This document shows positions 36,981-45,060 of a stretch of 64,000 bases of DNA, one piece after another. Position 1 is the stretch's first letter, and every line of letters starts with the position of its first letter. The DNA lies in NCBI RefSeq assembly GCF_943373825.1, contig NZ_CALSBP010000002.1:3953890-4017889 (forward strand), written 5' to 3'. Made by a program: the position numbers and the translations under genes. Source of the stretch: Aquimarina spinulae (lineage in GTDB: Bacteria; Bacteroidota; Bacteroidia; Flavobacteriales; Flavobacteriaceae). Under the pieces are notes generated by a model, which made no database searches, was not told the DNA's origin, and saw only the letters and a list, made by a program, of their open reading frames with translations.

Positions 36981-37905
36981 TTATTTATTCCAGAAACCCC
37001 AAATAGGCTTTTTAGTATATAGATGACGGGATTCTTGTAAGTAAGTATTCATTATCCGAGGTTTGCGGTTTAATATTTTTTCGACTGTATCAGTTGTGGG
37101 TTCGGTAACATTAATTGCTAATTCGTCAAGCTCTACGATGTGGCGTGCTAACCATTTAGGTAATTTTGCTCGTGTTGTTAAGGTATGATAGAATTCTTCT
37201 GAACTGATATTTATATATTCAATTTTGCTGTTAGTTACAAACGATAACCGTTCTGCCATATCATATATCATAGTTTGTAATAGCTTCGGGGCCAGAAAGA
37301 ATAACTGATTTTTTATGTAGAGCTCGATTTGATATTAAATAATGTACAGCAATTTCTGCAATATCGCGACAATCAATATAATTTCTTGAAGCATTACCCA
37401 TGGCACCAAAAATTTTACCAAATCGTCTGATAGTAAAAGTATTTCGTTCCCAATTTTGCATAAATGAATGTGGTCTTAAACAACAGTAATCTATTGAGCT
37501 TTTGGCAAGCCTTTCTTCAATTTCACGATGCCAGTTACTAACTTCGACCTTTATATCAGAAGGAATTACTGGTGCTGATAATTTAACAATTCGGGTAATG
37601 CCAGTTTCTATAGCCATATTGATTATATTGACTTCGTTTTCAACCTGATCGGGAGAAGTTCCTGTTAGTAAAAAAAGAATATCTGCTTTTTTACAGGCGT
37701 GTTTAAGTTGTGATTTTGATTTTAAATCGGCACTAATGTAGCTCACATTTGTACATTGTTTATTTAGTTTGATGGGATATTCCCGATCAGGATTTCGTAG
37801 TACTCCTCGAACAATATAGCCCTGATTGTTTAATTGACGCATTACTTCTGATCCTACAGCTCCTGTACATCCAAAAACAACAATGGTTGGTTTTATTGTA
37901 TTCAT
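36981..37905 (-). pseudogene. NmrA-like NAD(P)-binding reductase, broken by a 7-base tandem duplication
   Basis: The first frame (37905 to 37261, 214 residues) has the NAD(P) motif VFGCTGAVGSEVMRQL and NmrA-type sequence up to SGPEAITNYDI. The second frame (to 36981) continues the same protein as DMAERLSFVTNSKIEY. At the junction the plus strand has TATCATA twice in tandem (37259-37272); removing one copy restores NYDMAERL in a single frame of about 305 residues, the normal family size. Related proteins are NAD(P)H-dependent quinone reductases or redox sensors. The small membrane gene just upstream (two-base gap) is probably its partner. Confidence 0.85.
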
Positions 37906-37907
37906 GA

Positions 37908-38306
37908 TTATTTTTTGATTTTAAATATTGGTTGTCGCCAAGTTGTGATAGTAGTTCCAAGGGTAGTTGAAAAAAGAATATTAAATGTTTCAGGTTTTAG
38001 ATAAGTTAATTCTATTGTAGTTAAAGCCAAGCATACCATAATGATGACTAGCAATATGGTTCTTATAAATTTATTTGTAGGGAAAAATTGAAGTTTTTCC
38101 ATATACCACAATAGTATATAACTCAGTATAGAAGAAATAAGGGAAGGAAAAGCGATTGTTGTATAACTTGCTTGCATTACTTCAGAATTATTCATAAACC
38201 ATCCCGAGATCCAGGACATAGCTGCTGGAAATATATATGATGGAATACTGGCTAAGAGAAATGCTTTGGTATTAAAATTAGTTGACTTATGAAGGTTATC
38301 TTTCAT
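37908..38306 (-). CDS. Small integral membrane protein of unknown function
   Basis: 132 residues with four hydrophobic segments (about residues 15-36, 46-67, 80-100 and 105-120). No signal peptide or motif that I recognise. It ends two bases before the NmrA-like gene, so the two are co-transcribed; small membrane proteins of this kind next to NmrA proteins suggest a DoxX-like redox pairing, but the sequence does not prove it. Confidence 0.65.
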   Translation of the reverse strand: MKDNLHKSTNFNTKAFLLASIPSYIFPAAMSWISGWFMNNSEVMQASYTTIAFPSLISSILSYILLWYMEKLQFFPTNKFIRTILLVIIMVCLALTTIELTYLKPETFNILFSTTLGTTITTWRQPIFKIKK

Positions 38307-38348
38307 TATAATATGTATAAGTAGTTCTTTGTAGATTAGAGCTTTGAA

Positions 38349-39251
38349 TTAGCGAAAAGGATTAAATTTGATTCCGATAGCAATAGAAGATTTTGACTTT
38401 GGATTAAAATCATAAACAGTATTCTCATTAGGATCTTGTAAATCATAATTATCATACACAGAGTACAATGCTCGTACCATTATCCCTAAATTATTGGTCA
38501 TCCAGTAATTATATTCTAAACCAGCAGAAACGGATGTATATATTGCCCGATCAATTTCAGTATTTCTTAGATGAATAGGAGTGTTTAGGTTGGCAGAGAA
38601 ATCATTTAGATCTCCCAGAAGTTTTATAGAATGTCTATCATTAAGATTGTACTTTATATATGTATTTGGAACTCCTAAAACAAAAGATAGTTTATCATTT
38701 ACTTTTGCCATAAGATTTATGGTAGGGTTAATTCTCGTTTTACCTGCCATTGTAAGATATCCGGCTCCAAAAGTTAATTTGTAATACCCTGTAGCATTCT
38801 TTTTTCCGAATTTTTTTTCGATAAAAACAATACCGTTAATATTAAAATCATCTGCTTCCATATTTCCTTCTAAATTTGATATTATATGGGGCATTGCCAA
38901 CACATTAAAAGACCAGTTTTTTGAGATTTTATAATTTAATAATAGGCTATAATTTATATTATAAAACTGTTCTATATTTTTTGAAAATACAGGTACACTC
39001 GATTGATATTTATAATGGTGGTAATCGGCTCCAATAGTGTTATATATTGTTAGCCTATTCATTTTGATAGGAGGGAGGCCTAATTTCATGTTGGCCTTTT
39101 GATATTCGAATAGGTCATCTTCTATAATCGAAGGAGTGTAATATAGATAAAAAATATCTCTATCTTCATCTAAAACAAATACCTCTCCATTTACCTGACC
39201 ATTGATTTTGAATATTAACAGTAGCGATAGTATCAATATTTTTTTAATCAT
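38349..39251 (-). CDS. Outer-membrane beta-barrel protein (DUF6268-like)
   Basis: 300 residues from the ATG at 39251; the frame extends upstream but that Met begins a proper signal peptide (MIKKILILSLLLIFKINGQ). The rest has alternating aromatic strands ending in a C-terminal strand SSIAIGIKFNPFR, with a terminal aromatic-rich barrel signature. Matches the DUF6268-type barrels by feel. Substrate unknown. It has its own promoter with a Crp/Fnr-type site (39301-39320) shared with the DUF2141 gene. Confidence 0.75.
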   Translation of the reverse strand: MIKKILILSLLLIFKINGQVNGEVFVLDEDRDIFYLYYTPSIIEDDLFEYQKANMKLGLPPIKMNRLTIYNTIGADYHHYKYQSSVPVFSKNIEQFYNINYSLLLNYKISKNWSFNVLAMPHIISNLEGNMEADDFNINGIVFIEKKFGKKNATGYYKLTFGAGYLTMAGKTRINPTINLMAKVNDKLSFVLGVPNTYIKYNLNDRHSIKLLGDLNDFSANLNTPIHLRNTEIDRAIYTSVSAGLEYNYWMTNNLGIMVRALYSVYDNYDLQDPNENTVYDFNPKSKSSIAIGIKFNPFR

Positions 39252-39273
39252 TATTTTGGGTTTACAATTTATA

Positions 39274-39320
39274 CAAAGGTCGACTGTATATACACTCTTA
39301 AAATTGCCAAATGACAATAA
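39274..39320 (-). promoter_or_regulatory. Crp/Fnr-type activated promoter of the outer-membrane protein gene
   Basis: A site TTGCC-AAAT-GACAA (39304-39317), inside a 20-base block 39301-39320 that recurs at 39899-39918 with one difference. Its centre, 39310.5, is 29.5 bases upstream of the start of a -7 element, GACCTTTG on the minus strand (39281 to 39274). This spacing puts the site near -41.5. Confidence 0.55.
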
Positions 39321-39357
39321 ATGATTTTAATACTTATGATGAAATGGTATAAATAAA

Positions 39358-39391
39358 AAAGCATAGAAAGGAAAGAACCTTACTATGCTTT
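39358..39391 (-). terminator. Terminator after the DUF2141 gene
   Basis: Stem AAAGCATAG (39358-39366) with CTATGCTTT (39383-39391), extended by AAGG/CCTT after one mismatch; a T run follows on the minus strand. It separates two genes that carry the same upstream site, so each needs its own promoter. Confidence 0.75.
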
Positions 39392-39420
39392 ATAAATGGG
39401 TAATATGTTATTGGTCTAAA

Positions 39421-39846
39421 TTATTTGATATTTATTTCTAATACTTTTTTTGAACTAAAAAAATCAAATCTAGCATCGCTAAACGAAGGGGTAGACCTTG
39501 AGTTTGGATTATTAGATACGCCTGTTTTTTCTTTAGGAATTCCAATAAAATTAGTGTCTAATTTTTCGTTAGAATTTTCATCATGATATATTGCAATAGC
39601 ATATGTACCGTGTTGTAAATTGTTTATGATTAAGTCATTTTCTCCTTTTTGTACTTTAAATCGCAGTTTTTTAAATGCAAATTCTTCTGAGGTAGGGAAA
39701 CCCTTATTTGTTTTGTATATATCCACCTGGATATACCCTTTGTAATTTTTAATCCCTTTAACTTTTACCAGAATTTCACCAGTACTATTAATACTTAGAA
39801 TTCCTAGAAATAGGCTTACAGCGAAAAATAAACTCTTTGTAATCAT
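39421..39846 (-). CDS. DUF2141 domain protein, secreted
   Basis: 141 residues with a signal peptide (FFAVSLFLGILSINSTG). The DUF2141 pattern is clear: GYIQVDIYKTNKGFPTSEEF, HGTYAIAIYHDENSNEKLDT and FIGIPKEKTGVSNN. It is a small beta-sandwich periplasmic or surface protein of unknown role, common in Bacteroidota and often near outer-membrane proteins. Here it shares a regulatory site with the outer-membrane protein gene downstream. Confidence 0.88.
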   Translation of the reverse strand: MITKSLFFAVSLFLGILSINSTGEILVKVKGIKNYKGYIQVDIYKTNKGFPTSEEFAFKKLRFKVQKGENDLIINNLQHGTYAIAIYHDENSNEKLDTNFIGIPKEKTGVSNNPNSRSTPSFSDARFDFFSSKKVLEINIK

Positions 39847-39871
39847 ACATTGTATATTTTTAAATTTATTA

Positions 39872-39918
39872 CAAAGCTATCTGTTATCAAAGTACAAGAA
39901 ATTACCAAATGACAATAA
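39872..39918 (-). promoter_or_regulatory. Crp/Fnr-type activated promoter of the DUF2141 gene
   Basis: TTACC-AAAT-GACAA at 39902-39915 within block 39899-39918. The centre, 39908.5, is exactly 29.5 bases upstream of a perfect -7 element TAGCTTTG on the minus strand (39879 to 39872). The ATG is at 39846. Confidence 0.6.
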
Positions 39919-39947
39919 TGTGTCTACAAAGTATAACAGATATGAGT

Positions 39948-40517
39948 TTATCTACAGATTTCTTTTCTAATTCTACTAAGGGAAGAAGGAGTAACACCCA
40001 AAAACAAAGATAAATCTTTAAGAGGGACTCTATTAATAAGGTCTGATCTTTTTAGGAGATCTAGATATCGTTCTTTGGCAGTGAGGGATTGAAAATTATG
40101 AATACCATAGAGTACACTGGCAAAAGAATCCTCCCAAACGAGTCTTCCGAATTTTTGCCAAACAGGAAAACGCTCGTAGAGATCTTCCATCTTTTGATAT
40201 GTAATTGTATATATAATAGTATCTTCTATAGCTCGAATATATGAATCAGATCGTGCCTTGGATTTTATTTTTGAAATATCGGTAATAAGTTCATTTTCAA
40301 AAGCAAAATATCTTGTTGATTGCACATCATTTTTTATATCATATATGATGAGGCCTCCAGAATCTACAAAATAGTAATCTGTTACCAATTGTTCTTTTTT
40401 TAAAACAAATTGTCCTTTTGATATATGCCTCTGTTTGAAAAAGGAGAGTATTATTTCTAATTCTTTTTCTGTAATGCATACATAACTCTTAATATAATTG
40501 GTTAGTTTTTCCATCAA
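39948..40517 (-). CDS. Crp/Fnr family transcriptional regulator
   Basis: 189 residues. An N-terminal cyclic-nucleotide-binding-like fold (HISKGQFVLKKEQLVTDYYF) is followed by a helix-turn-helix (VPLKDLSLFLGVTPSSLSRI). It has only one Cys in the N terminus, so it is not an iron-sulfur Fnr. It is overlapped by four bases by the end of an upstream GNAT gene. Two matching Crp/Fnr-type sites control the two genes immediately downstream, which makes this the leading candidate for their regulator. Confidence 0.9.
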   Translation of the reverse strand: MMEKLTNYIKSYVCITEKELEIILSFFKQRHISKGQFVLKKEQLVTDYYFVDSGGLIIYDIKNDVQSTRYFAFENELITDISKIKSKARSDSYIRAIEDTIIYTITYQKMEDLYERFPVWQKFGRLVWEDSFASVLYGIHNFQSLTAKERYLDLLKRSDLINRVPLKDLSLFLGVTPSSLSRIRKEICR

Positions 40518-40921
40518 TGCTCACTGCCTTTATAAATCCACATGGGTTCGGTTTCACCGGCTCTAACGAATCCTACTTTTTGATAAAAATTAATTGCTTT
40601 GCCATCTGCTGTTAACATTTGCATATGAAAATGGCCATATTTTTCCTGCATTTTATCTACTATCATTTTTCCAATACCTTTTCCCTGATAATCAGGATGA
40701 ATAAGTAAATGAGGATAATACACAACTAAATATCCATCAGAAATAGCATTACCCAGTCCAACCAGATGATCTCCGCTCCAGGCAGAAACTAATGAATGAG
40801 AATTTAGTAAGGCATTATATAATTCTTTAGGTTTATCTGCAGAACTCCATTTATTAGCTTTATATAAATCAATGATTTGATTTAACTCTATATTTTTTGT
40901 TTCTGAGATTTTTATTTCCAT
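40514..40921 (-). CDS. GNAT family N-acetyltransferase
   Basis: 135 residues with the GNAT core: LVVYYPHLLIHPDYQGKGIG, the acetyl-CoA loop (QGKGIGKMIV), and NFYQKVGFVRAGETEP at the end. The substrate is unknown. It overlaps the Crp/Fnr gene by four bases (ATGA), so the two are co-expressed. Confidence 0.88.
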   Translation of the reverse strand: MEIKISETKNIELNQIIDLYKANKWSSADKPKELYNALLNSHSLVSAWSGDHLVGLGNAISDGYLVVYYPHLLIHPDYQGKGIGKMIVDKMQEKYGHFHMQMLTADGKAINFYQKVGFVRAGETEPMWIYKGSEH

Positions 40922-40952
40922 CTAATTTTATTTGTGCCAGTATTCTACAATG

Positions 40953-41591
40953 TTATTTGTTTATTTTTTCTACGATAAGTATGGTATGAATTTCTTCAAT
41001 ATCATCTGTTTTTTTATATTTTTTTTGAAATGTTTCTTTGATCTCGAAAGATGCTGTCATTAAATCTTTTTCAATATTTTTTAAATCATGATAGTAAAAA
41101 TAAACTCTATCTCCACTACTTCCTGATAGATATCTGGAGTTACCTGGGTTTCCAGCAACAAAACTTATATAAAACATTCCTAAATCATTAAGTAATTTAT
41201 TGCAATCCATTATCATTTTCGAGCAATCTGATTGTGATAAGTAGGGGATACAAAACCCGCAAATAATGGCATCAAATTTATTTGGTATGATATGTAGGTC
41301 TCTACTATCCATTAGCTGTACTTTGGCTGTTGGATTATTTTTTTTAGCCAGCTCGATCATATTTACCGAATTATCTATGGCTGTTATTCTAAAATTAGGA
41401 TTTTTAGATAGAAGATACTGAGTTATATTCCCTGGGCCACAACCAACTTCAAGAATATTGGGATTACTTTTAGGAATTAATTCGCAGAATATGTCATAGG
41501 TGTCATTGTACAAATCCAGATTCATAAACTTATCTTCATAAATCTGAGCTATTTTATCCCAAGTTTTAAATGTTTCCTGATATCTATCCAT
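40953..41591 (-). CDS. Class I SAM-dependent methyltransferase
   Basis: 212 residues with the SAM motif I ILEVGCGPGNITQYLL, the acidic residue of motif II in ITAIDNSVNMIELAKK, and FDAIICGFCIPYLS for motif IV. No target domain is visible, so the substrate is unknown. It lies 31 bases upstream of the GNAT gene on the same strand and is probably in the same operon. Confidence 0.88.
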   Translation of the reverse strand: MDRYQETFKTWDKIAQIYEDKFMNLDLYNDTYDIFCELIPKSNPNILEVGCGPGNITQYLLSKNPNFRITAIDNSVNMIELAKKNNPTAKVQLMDSRDLHIIPNKFDAIICGFCIPYLSQSDCSKMIMDCNKLLNDLGMFYISFVAGNPGNSRYLSGSSGDRVYFYYHDLKNIEKDLMTASFEIKETFQKKYKKTDDIEEIHTILIVEKINK

Positions 41592-41628
41592 TTTTCCTTT
41601 TTAGAAGTACATGATGAATACTTTTGTA

Positions 41629-41967
41629 TCAAATTTCGATTATGGTAGATTCTCCAGAACTAAAATCGTTACAAGTCCATTGCCAAAATTCGTTTATTTT
41701 TATTTTTCCACCTTCCATATATTCAATGTATGATTTACATTTCCCGGTCATTAATTCATACTCTTCGTTTATGTGTTGATATACAAATTCTAAGTGATCA
41801 TTGACCCATTTTCCTACCAAATGCCCTTTTATAATTTGCCCACCGTCATAATTAGCCCAAATGATGTTTTCATTTTGGTTATATCTAAAAATAGTTTCAT
41901 CTGATACTTCTCCATTATTGGTATTAGATTGTGTCTTGAATTTTTTATTGTTTAAATCAATTTTCAT
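41629..41967 (-). CDS. Small avidin-like/MORN-like protein (often mislabelled acetylglutamate synthase)
   Basis: 112 residues, no signal peptide. It has a beta-barrel-like pattern FRYNQNENIIWANYDGGQII, then LVGKWVNDHLEFVYQHI and KIKINEFWQWTCNDFSSGES. Proteins of this pattern are common in Bacteroidota and Firmicutes and are often annotated as n-acetylglutamate synthase without support. The function is unknown. It may be co-transcribed with the methyltransferase gene 37 bases downstream. Confidence 0.65.
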   Translation of the reverse strand: MKIDLNNKKFKTQSNTNNGEVSDETIFRYNQNENIIWANYDGGQIIKGHLVGKWVNDHLEFVYQHINEEYELMTGKCKSYIEYMEGGKIKINEFWQWTCNDFSSGESTIIEI

Positions 41968-42129
41968 TTTTTACTTTATTGTGTTCATGAGTGGCGATAT
42001 ACTTGATACAAAGTATTACTTACTCTGTTTTTACATTTTAAAATTCGTCGATTAGAAGGGGGCAACTTTAGAAGAAATGTATTGAAAATAGATTTTTGAA
42101 ATAAAAAAACTATTCACGATGAAGATTAC

Positions 42130-42411
42130 TCACTTTTCTATTAATCGATATCTTTTTCTGTCAAATTCATCTTTCATTTCATTTTGATCATATACTTTCA
42201 AAAGTTCAATAAAGCCATCTTTACACAATCGATCTAAATCATTTTGAGAAATATCGTTTGCAGTAAAATACATCGATTCTCCATTTACTTCAATAAACCA
42301 TGGTATCCACAACACGCCCCACATTTCCCAAAAATATTCAAATTCACTACTATTATTTTCAGAACACCTTTCTTTTAATTCACTCAAGAACAATTCTAAA
42401 CGATCATCCAT
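42130..42411 (-). CDS. Small acidic hypothetical protein
   Basis: 93 residues, rich in Glu, Asp and Trp (FWEMWGVLWIPWFIEVN). No signal peptide or known domain. The plausible start, codon use like its neighbours and its own frame suggest a real gene, but there is no other support. Confidence 0.5.
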   Translation of the reverse strand: MDDRLELFLSELKERCSENNSSEFEYFWEMWGVLWIPWFIEVNGESMYFTANDISQNDLDRLCKDGFIELLKVYDQNEMKDEFDRKRYRLIEK

Positions 42412-42643
42412 AAATAATTTGAATTTTTGAAATTATAAATATCAATAGTATCCATTCTTAATATTGTATCCTAAGGGTAATCTAAGATAATAAAGAGAAG
42501 TATATGTAGTATGTCAAAATTCTAATTTTTTGAACTGTATTTCTTATTTATAAAAACTAAAGAAATTGGGGATGATAAGCATCTAAATTAGAAAAAACTA
42601 ACATAAAAGAAATTATAAAGTATATGGTAAGAAAAAACAGGTA

Positions 42644-43528
42644 TTACTCAAATAAATCAGAACTTAGGTACCTATCTCCACGATCACAGATAATAGCAAC
42701 AAGCACACCTCTTTTTAGTGTTTTTGCTAATTTTATAGCAGCAGTAACAGCTCCACCACTACTCATGCCAGAGAAAACACCTTCTTCTTTTGCTAATCGT
42801 TTTGCCATATCAGTGGCTTCTTCCTGGCTTACTTCGATAACCTGGTCTACTTTATTTGGATTAAAGATTTTAGGAAGATATTCTTTTGGCCATTTACGTA
42901 TTCCGGGAATTCTGGATTCGTCGGTAGGTTGTACTCCAACAATTTGTATATCTTTTGATTGTTCTTTGAGATAAGTCGATGTTCCCATAATCGTTCCTGT
43001 AGTTCCCATAGAGGATACAAAATGTGTAATTTTACCTTGCGTATCTTTCCAGATTTCTGGTCCGGTAGTTTTATAATGGGCACGCCAATTATCATCGTTA
43101 GCAAATTGATTTAACATAACATACCCTTCTTTATTAACTTTATCTTCTGCATAATCTCTAGAACCTTCTATTCCTATATCTGATGAGGTAAGTGTTACTT
43201 TTGCACCAAAAGCACGCATAGTCTGTACTCGTTCTTTGGTAGAATTTTCTGGCATTACCAATTCAATATCCAGTTTAAAAATTCCTGCGATCATCGCCAA
43301 AGCAATTCCTGTGTTACCACTTGTTGCTTCGATAAGCTTAGTATTTTGATTAATATCACCACGATCCAGTGCAGATTTAATCATATTATAAGCAGCGCGA
43401 TCTTTAACGCTTCCTCCTGGGTTATGCCCTTCTAGTTTTAGATATAATGTAATATTGGGATTGTCTATTAGGGAAGTAGCCTTTACCAAAGGGGTATTTC
43501 CTATCAGGTCTAAAATACTATGTGACAT
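42644..43528 (-). CDS. cysM: Cysteine synthase (CysM type)
   Basis: 294 residues of the PLP-dependent beta-family. The PLP lysine is in GHNPGGSVKDRAA (Lys42), the substrate loop is EATSGNTGIALAM, and the PLP phosphate loop is SSMGTTGTIMG. It makes L-cysteine from O-acetylserine and sulfide or thiosulfate. It overlaps by one base the serine O-acetyltransferase gene, so the whole two-step pathway is one operon. Confidence 0.92.
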   Translation of the reverse strand: MSHSILDLIGNTPLVKATSLIDNPNITLYLKLEGHNPGGSVKDRAAYNMIKSALDRGDINQNTKLIEATSGNTGIALAMIAGIFKLDIELVMPENSTKERVQTMRAFGAKVTLTSSDIGIEGSRDYAEDKVNKEGYVMLNQFANDDNWRAHYKTTGPEIWKDTQGKITHFVSSMGTTGTIMGTSTYLKEQSKDIQIVGVQPTDESRIPGIRKWPKEYLPKIFNPNKVDQVIEVSQEEATDMAKRLAKEEGVFSGMSSGGAVTAAIKLAKTLKRGVLVAIICDRGDRYLSSDLFE

Positions 43529-44319
43529 TAGATAACTTTTTTGATCTTAATTTCTGCTGTATTTGAAATAATCGAATTTTCGGGAACCGAAGAGGTAATC
43601 CACGCATTACCACCAATAGTACTATTGGCTCCAATAACAGTACTTCCACCTAGTATTGTTGCATTAGCATAGATAGTTACATTGTTTTCTACAGTTGGGT
43701 GACGTTTTACATTACGAAGTTTTCTGTCTACATATAACCCTCCAAGAGTTACACCTTGATATATCTTAACATTGTCTTTTATAATTACCGTTTCTCCGAT
43801 AACAATACCTGTTGCATGATCTATAAAAAACGATTCTCCGATTTCTGCTCCCGGGTTAATGTCGGTACCTGTTAATCGATGCGAATATTCTGTCATTAAT
43901 CGAGGGACAAGGGGTAAACCAAATTTAAGAAGCTCGTGACTTAATCTATAGATTGCTATAGCATAAAACCCAGGGTAGGCCATATATATTTCTTCTATAG
44001 AATTTGCTGCCGGATCACTTTTCATAAAGGCCTGAGCATCCAGATTTAGTTTTTTTAGTATGCCAGGTAACTTCTCTAAATAAGATTGCCAAAGTTTACT
44101 ACAAGGTTTATCGGTTTCCCAACACGCAAGATCAACAAGCGTTTCGAAAGTTTTTTCAAGACGATCTATATTCTTGGCTACTTCTGTATCTGTATCGAAT
44201 AATGTATAGAAAAGTAATTTCGTAAAATATTCGGTTTTTTCTTTTAGCTCAAGTTTAAGATTCGGATTCTTTTTCAGCTCTTTTATCTCATCGATAATTT
44301 GATCTCTTTCTTTAGTCAT
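43528..44319 (-). CDS. Serine O-acetyltransferase (EpsC/CysE type)
   Basis: 263 residues. An N-terminal helical domain is followed by the left-handed parallel beta-helix with the CysE core [19 protein letters not shown], then [20 protein letters not shown] and [20 protein letters not shown]. It makes O-acetyl-L-serine from serine and acetyl-CoA, the substrate of the cysteine synthase encoded next. Confidence 0.92.
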   Translation of the reverse strand: MTKERDQIIDEIKELKKNPNLKLELKEKTEYFTKLLFYTLFDTDTEVAKNIDRLEKTFETLVDLACWETDKPCSKLWQSYLEKLPGILKKLNLDAQAFMKSDPAANSIEEIYMAYPGFYAIAIYRLSHELLKFGLPLVPRLMTEYSHRLTGTDINPGAEIGESFFIDHATGIVIGETVIIKDNVKIYQGVTLGGLYVDRKLRNVKRHPTVENNVTIYANATILGGSTVIGANSTIGGNAWITSSVPENSIISNTAEIKIKKVI

Positions 44320-44507
44320 TGTAGTTTATTTGAAAACTCTAGTAAATATATAGAATAAAAGGTATAAAAGTCTTTTTAAACCATAAATACTTACATTTTT
44401 AAAATAATAATAACATTAGGAGGGAATAATTGCTTGTATTCTGTAATTTTTAGTTAAGCTTTCATGAGCATAGGATATGTGGATAATGAATCATTATTGA
44501 TCGGTTT

Positions 44508-44551
44508 ATGATTTAAATCATATTTGGGAGCATAGTGTTTATCTATTTTTA
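44508..44551 (+). promoter_or_regulatory. Fnr-like activated promoter of the nor operon
   Basis: Perfect palindrome ATGATTTAAATCAT at 44508-44521, with the Crp/Fnr core TGAT-N4-ATCA. Its centre, 44514.5, is 29.5 bases upstream of a -7-like element TATTTTTA (44544-44551). norC starts at 44605. Confidence 0.6.
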
Positions 44552-44604
44552 CATCAATAAAAGATAAAAAGATCTTTTTATAATAAATTAAACTAATTAT
44601 CACT

Positions 44605-45039
44605 ATGTTATCTAAAAAACAAGCGCGAAATTTCTTTCTGGGAGGAACATTGGTCACTTTTTTGGCATTTATTGGGTTAACGATCTATTCTTTTAGTGAA
44701 GAACAAGATCAATCTAACTATACCAATATAACAGAACAAGTGGTGCGTGGAAAACACTTATGGGAAACCAACAATTGTATGGGATGTCATACTCTTCTGG
44801 GAGAGGGAGGATATTATGCTCCAGAACTAACCAAGGTTCTCGATAGAAGAGGAGAAGGGTATGTAAAAGCAGTGCTAATGACTCCTGTTCCCTGGGCACC
44901 AAATGGCAGAAAGATGGTAGCTTATGGTTTCTCTGAAGAAGAAGCAAAAGATCTGATCGCCTTTTTTGATTGGATTGATGATATCGATCTAAATGGTTTT
45001 GATAGAGTTGTGTCGCCATTAGCAAAAGATGAAAACTAA
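44605..45039 (+). CDS. norC: Nitric oxide reductase subunit C
   Basis: 144 residues. One N-terminal membrane helix (FFLGGTLVTFLAFIGLTIYS) anchors a periplasmic cytochrome c domain with heme site NNCMGCHTLLGEGGYYAPEL. Length and the LLGEGGYYAPELT segment are typical of NorC. It passes electrons to NorB for reduction of NO to N2O. First gene of the operon, with an Fnr-like promoter. Confidence 0.93.
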   Translation: MLSKKQARNFFLGGTLVTFLAFIGLTIYSFSEEQDQSNYTNITEQVVRGKHLWETNNCMGCHTLLGEGGYYAPELTKVLDRRGEGYVKAVLMTPVPWAPNGRKMVAYGFSEEEAKDLIAFFDWIDDIDLNGFDRVVSPLAKDEN

Positions 45040-45060
45040 ATAACTTAAAAATATAAATAG

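Noticed and set aside
41629..41967. N-acetylglutamate synthase
   Set aside because: This label is common for such small proteins but there is no GNAT or kinase-like core; I describe it as unknown.
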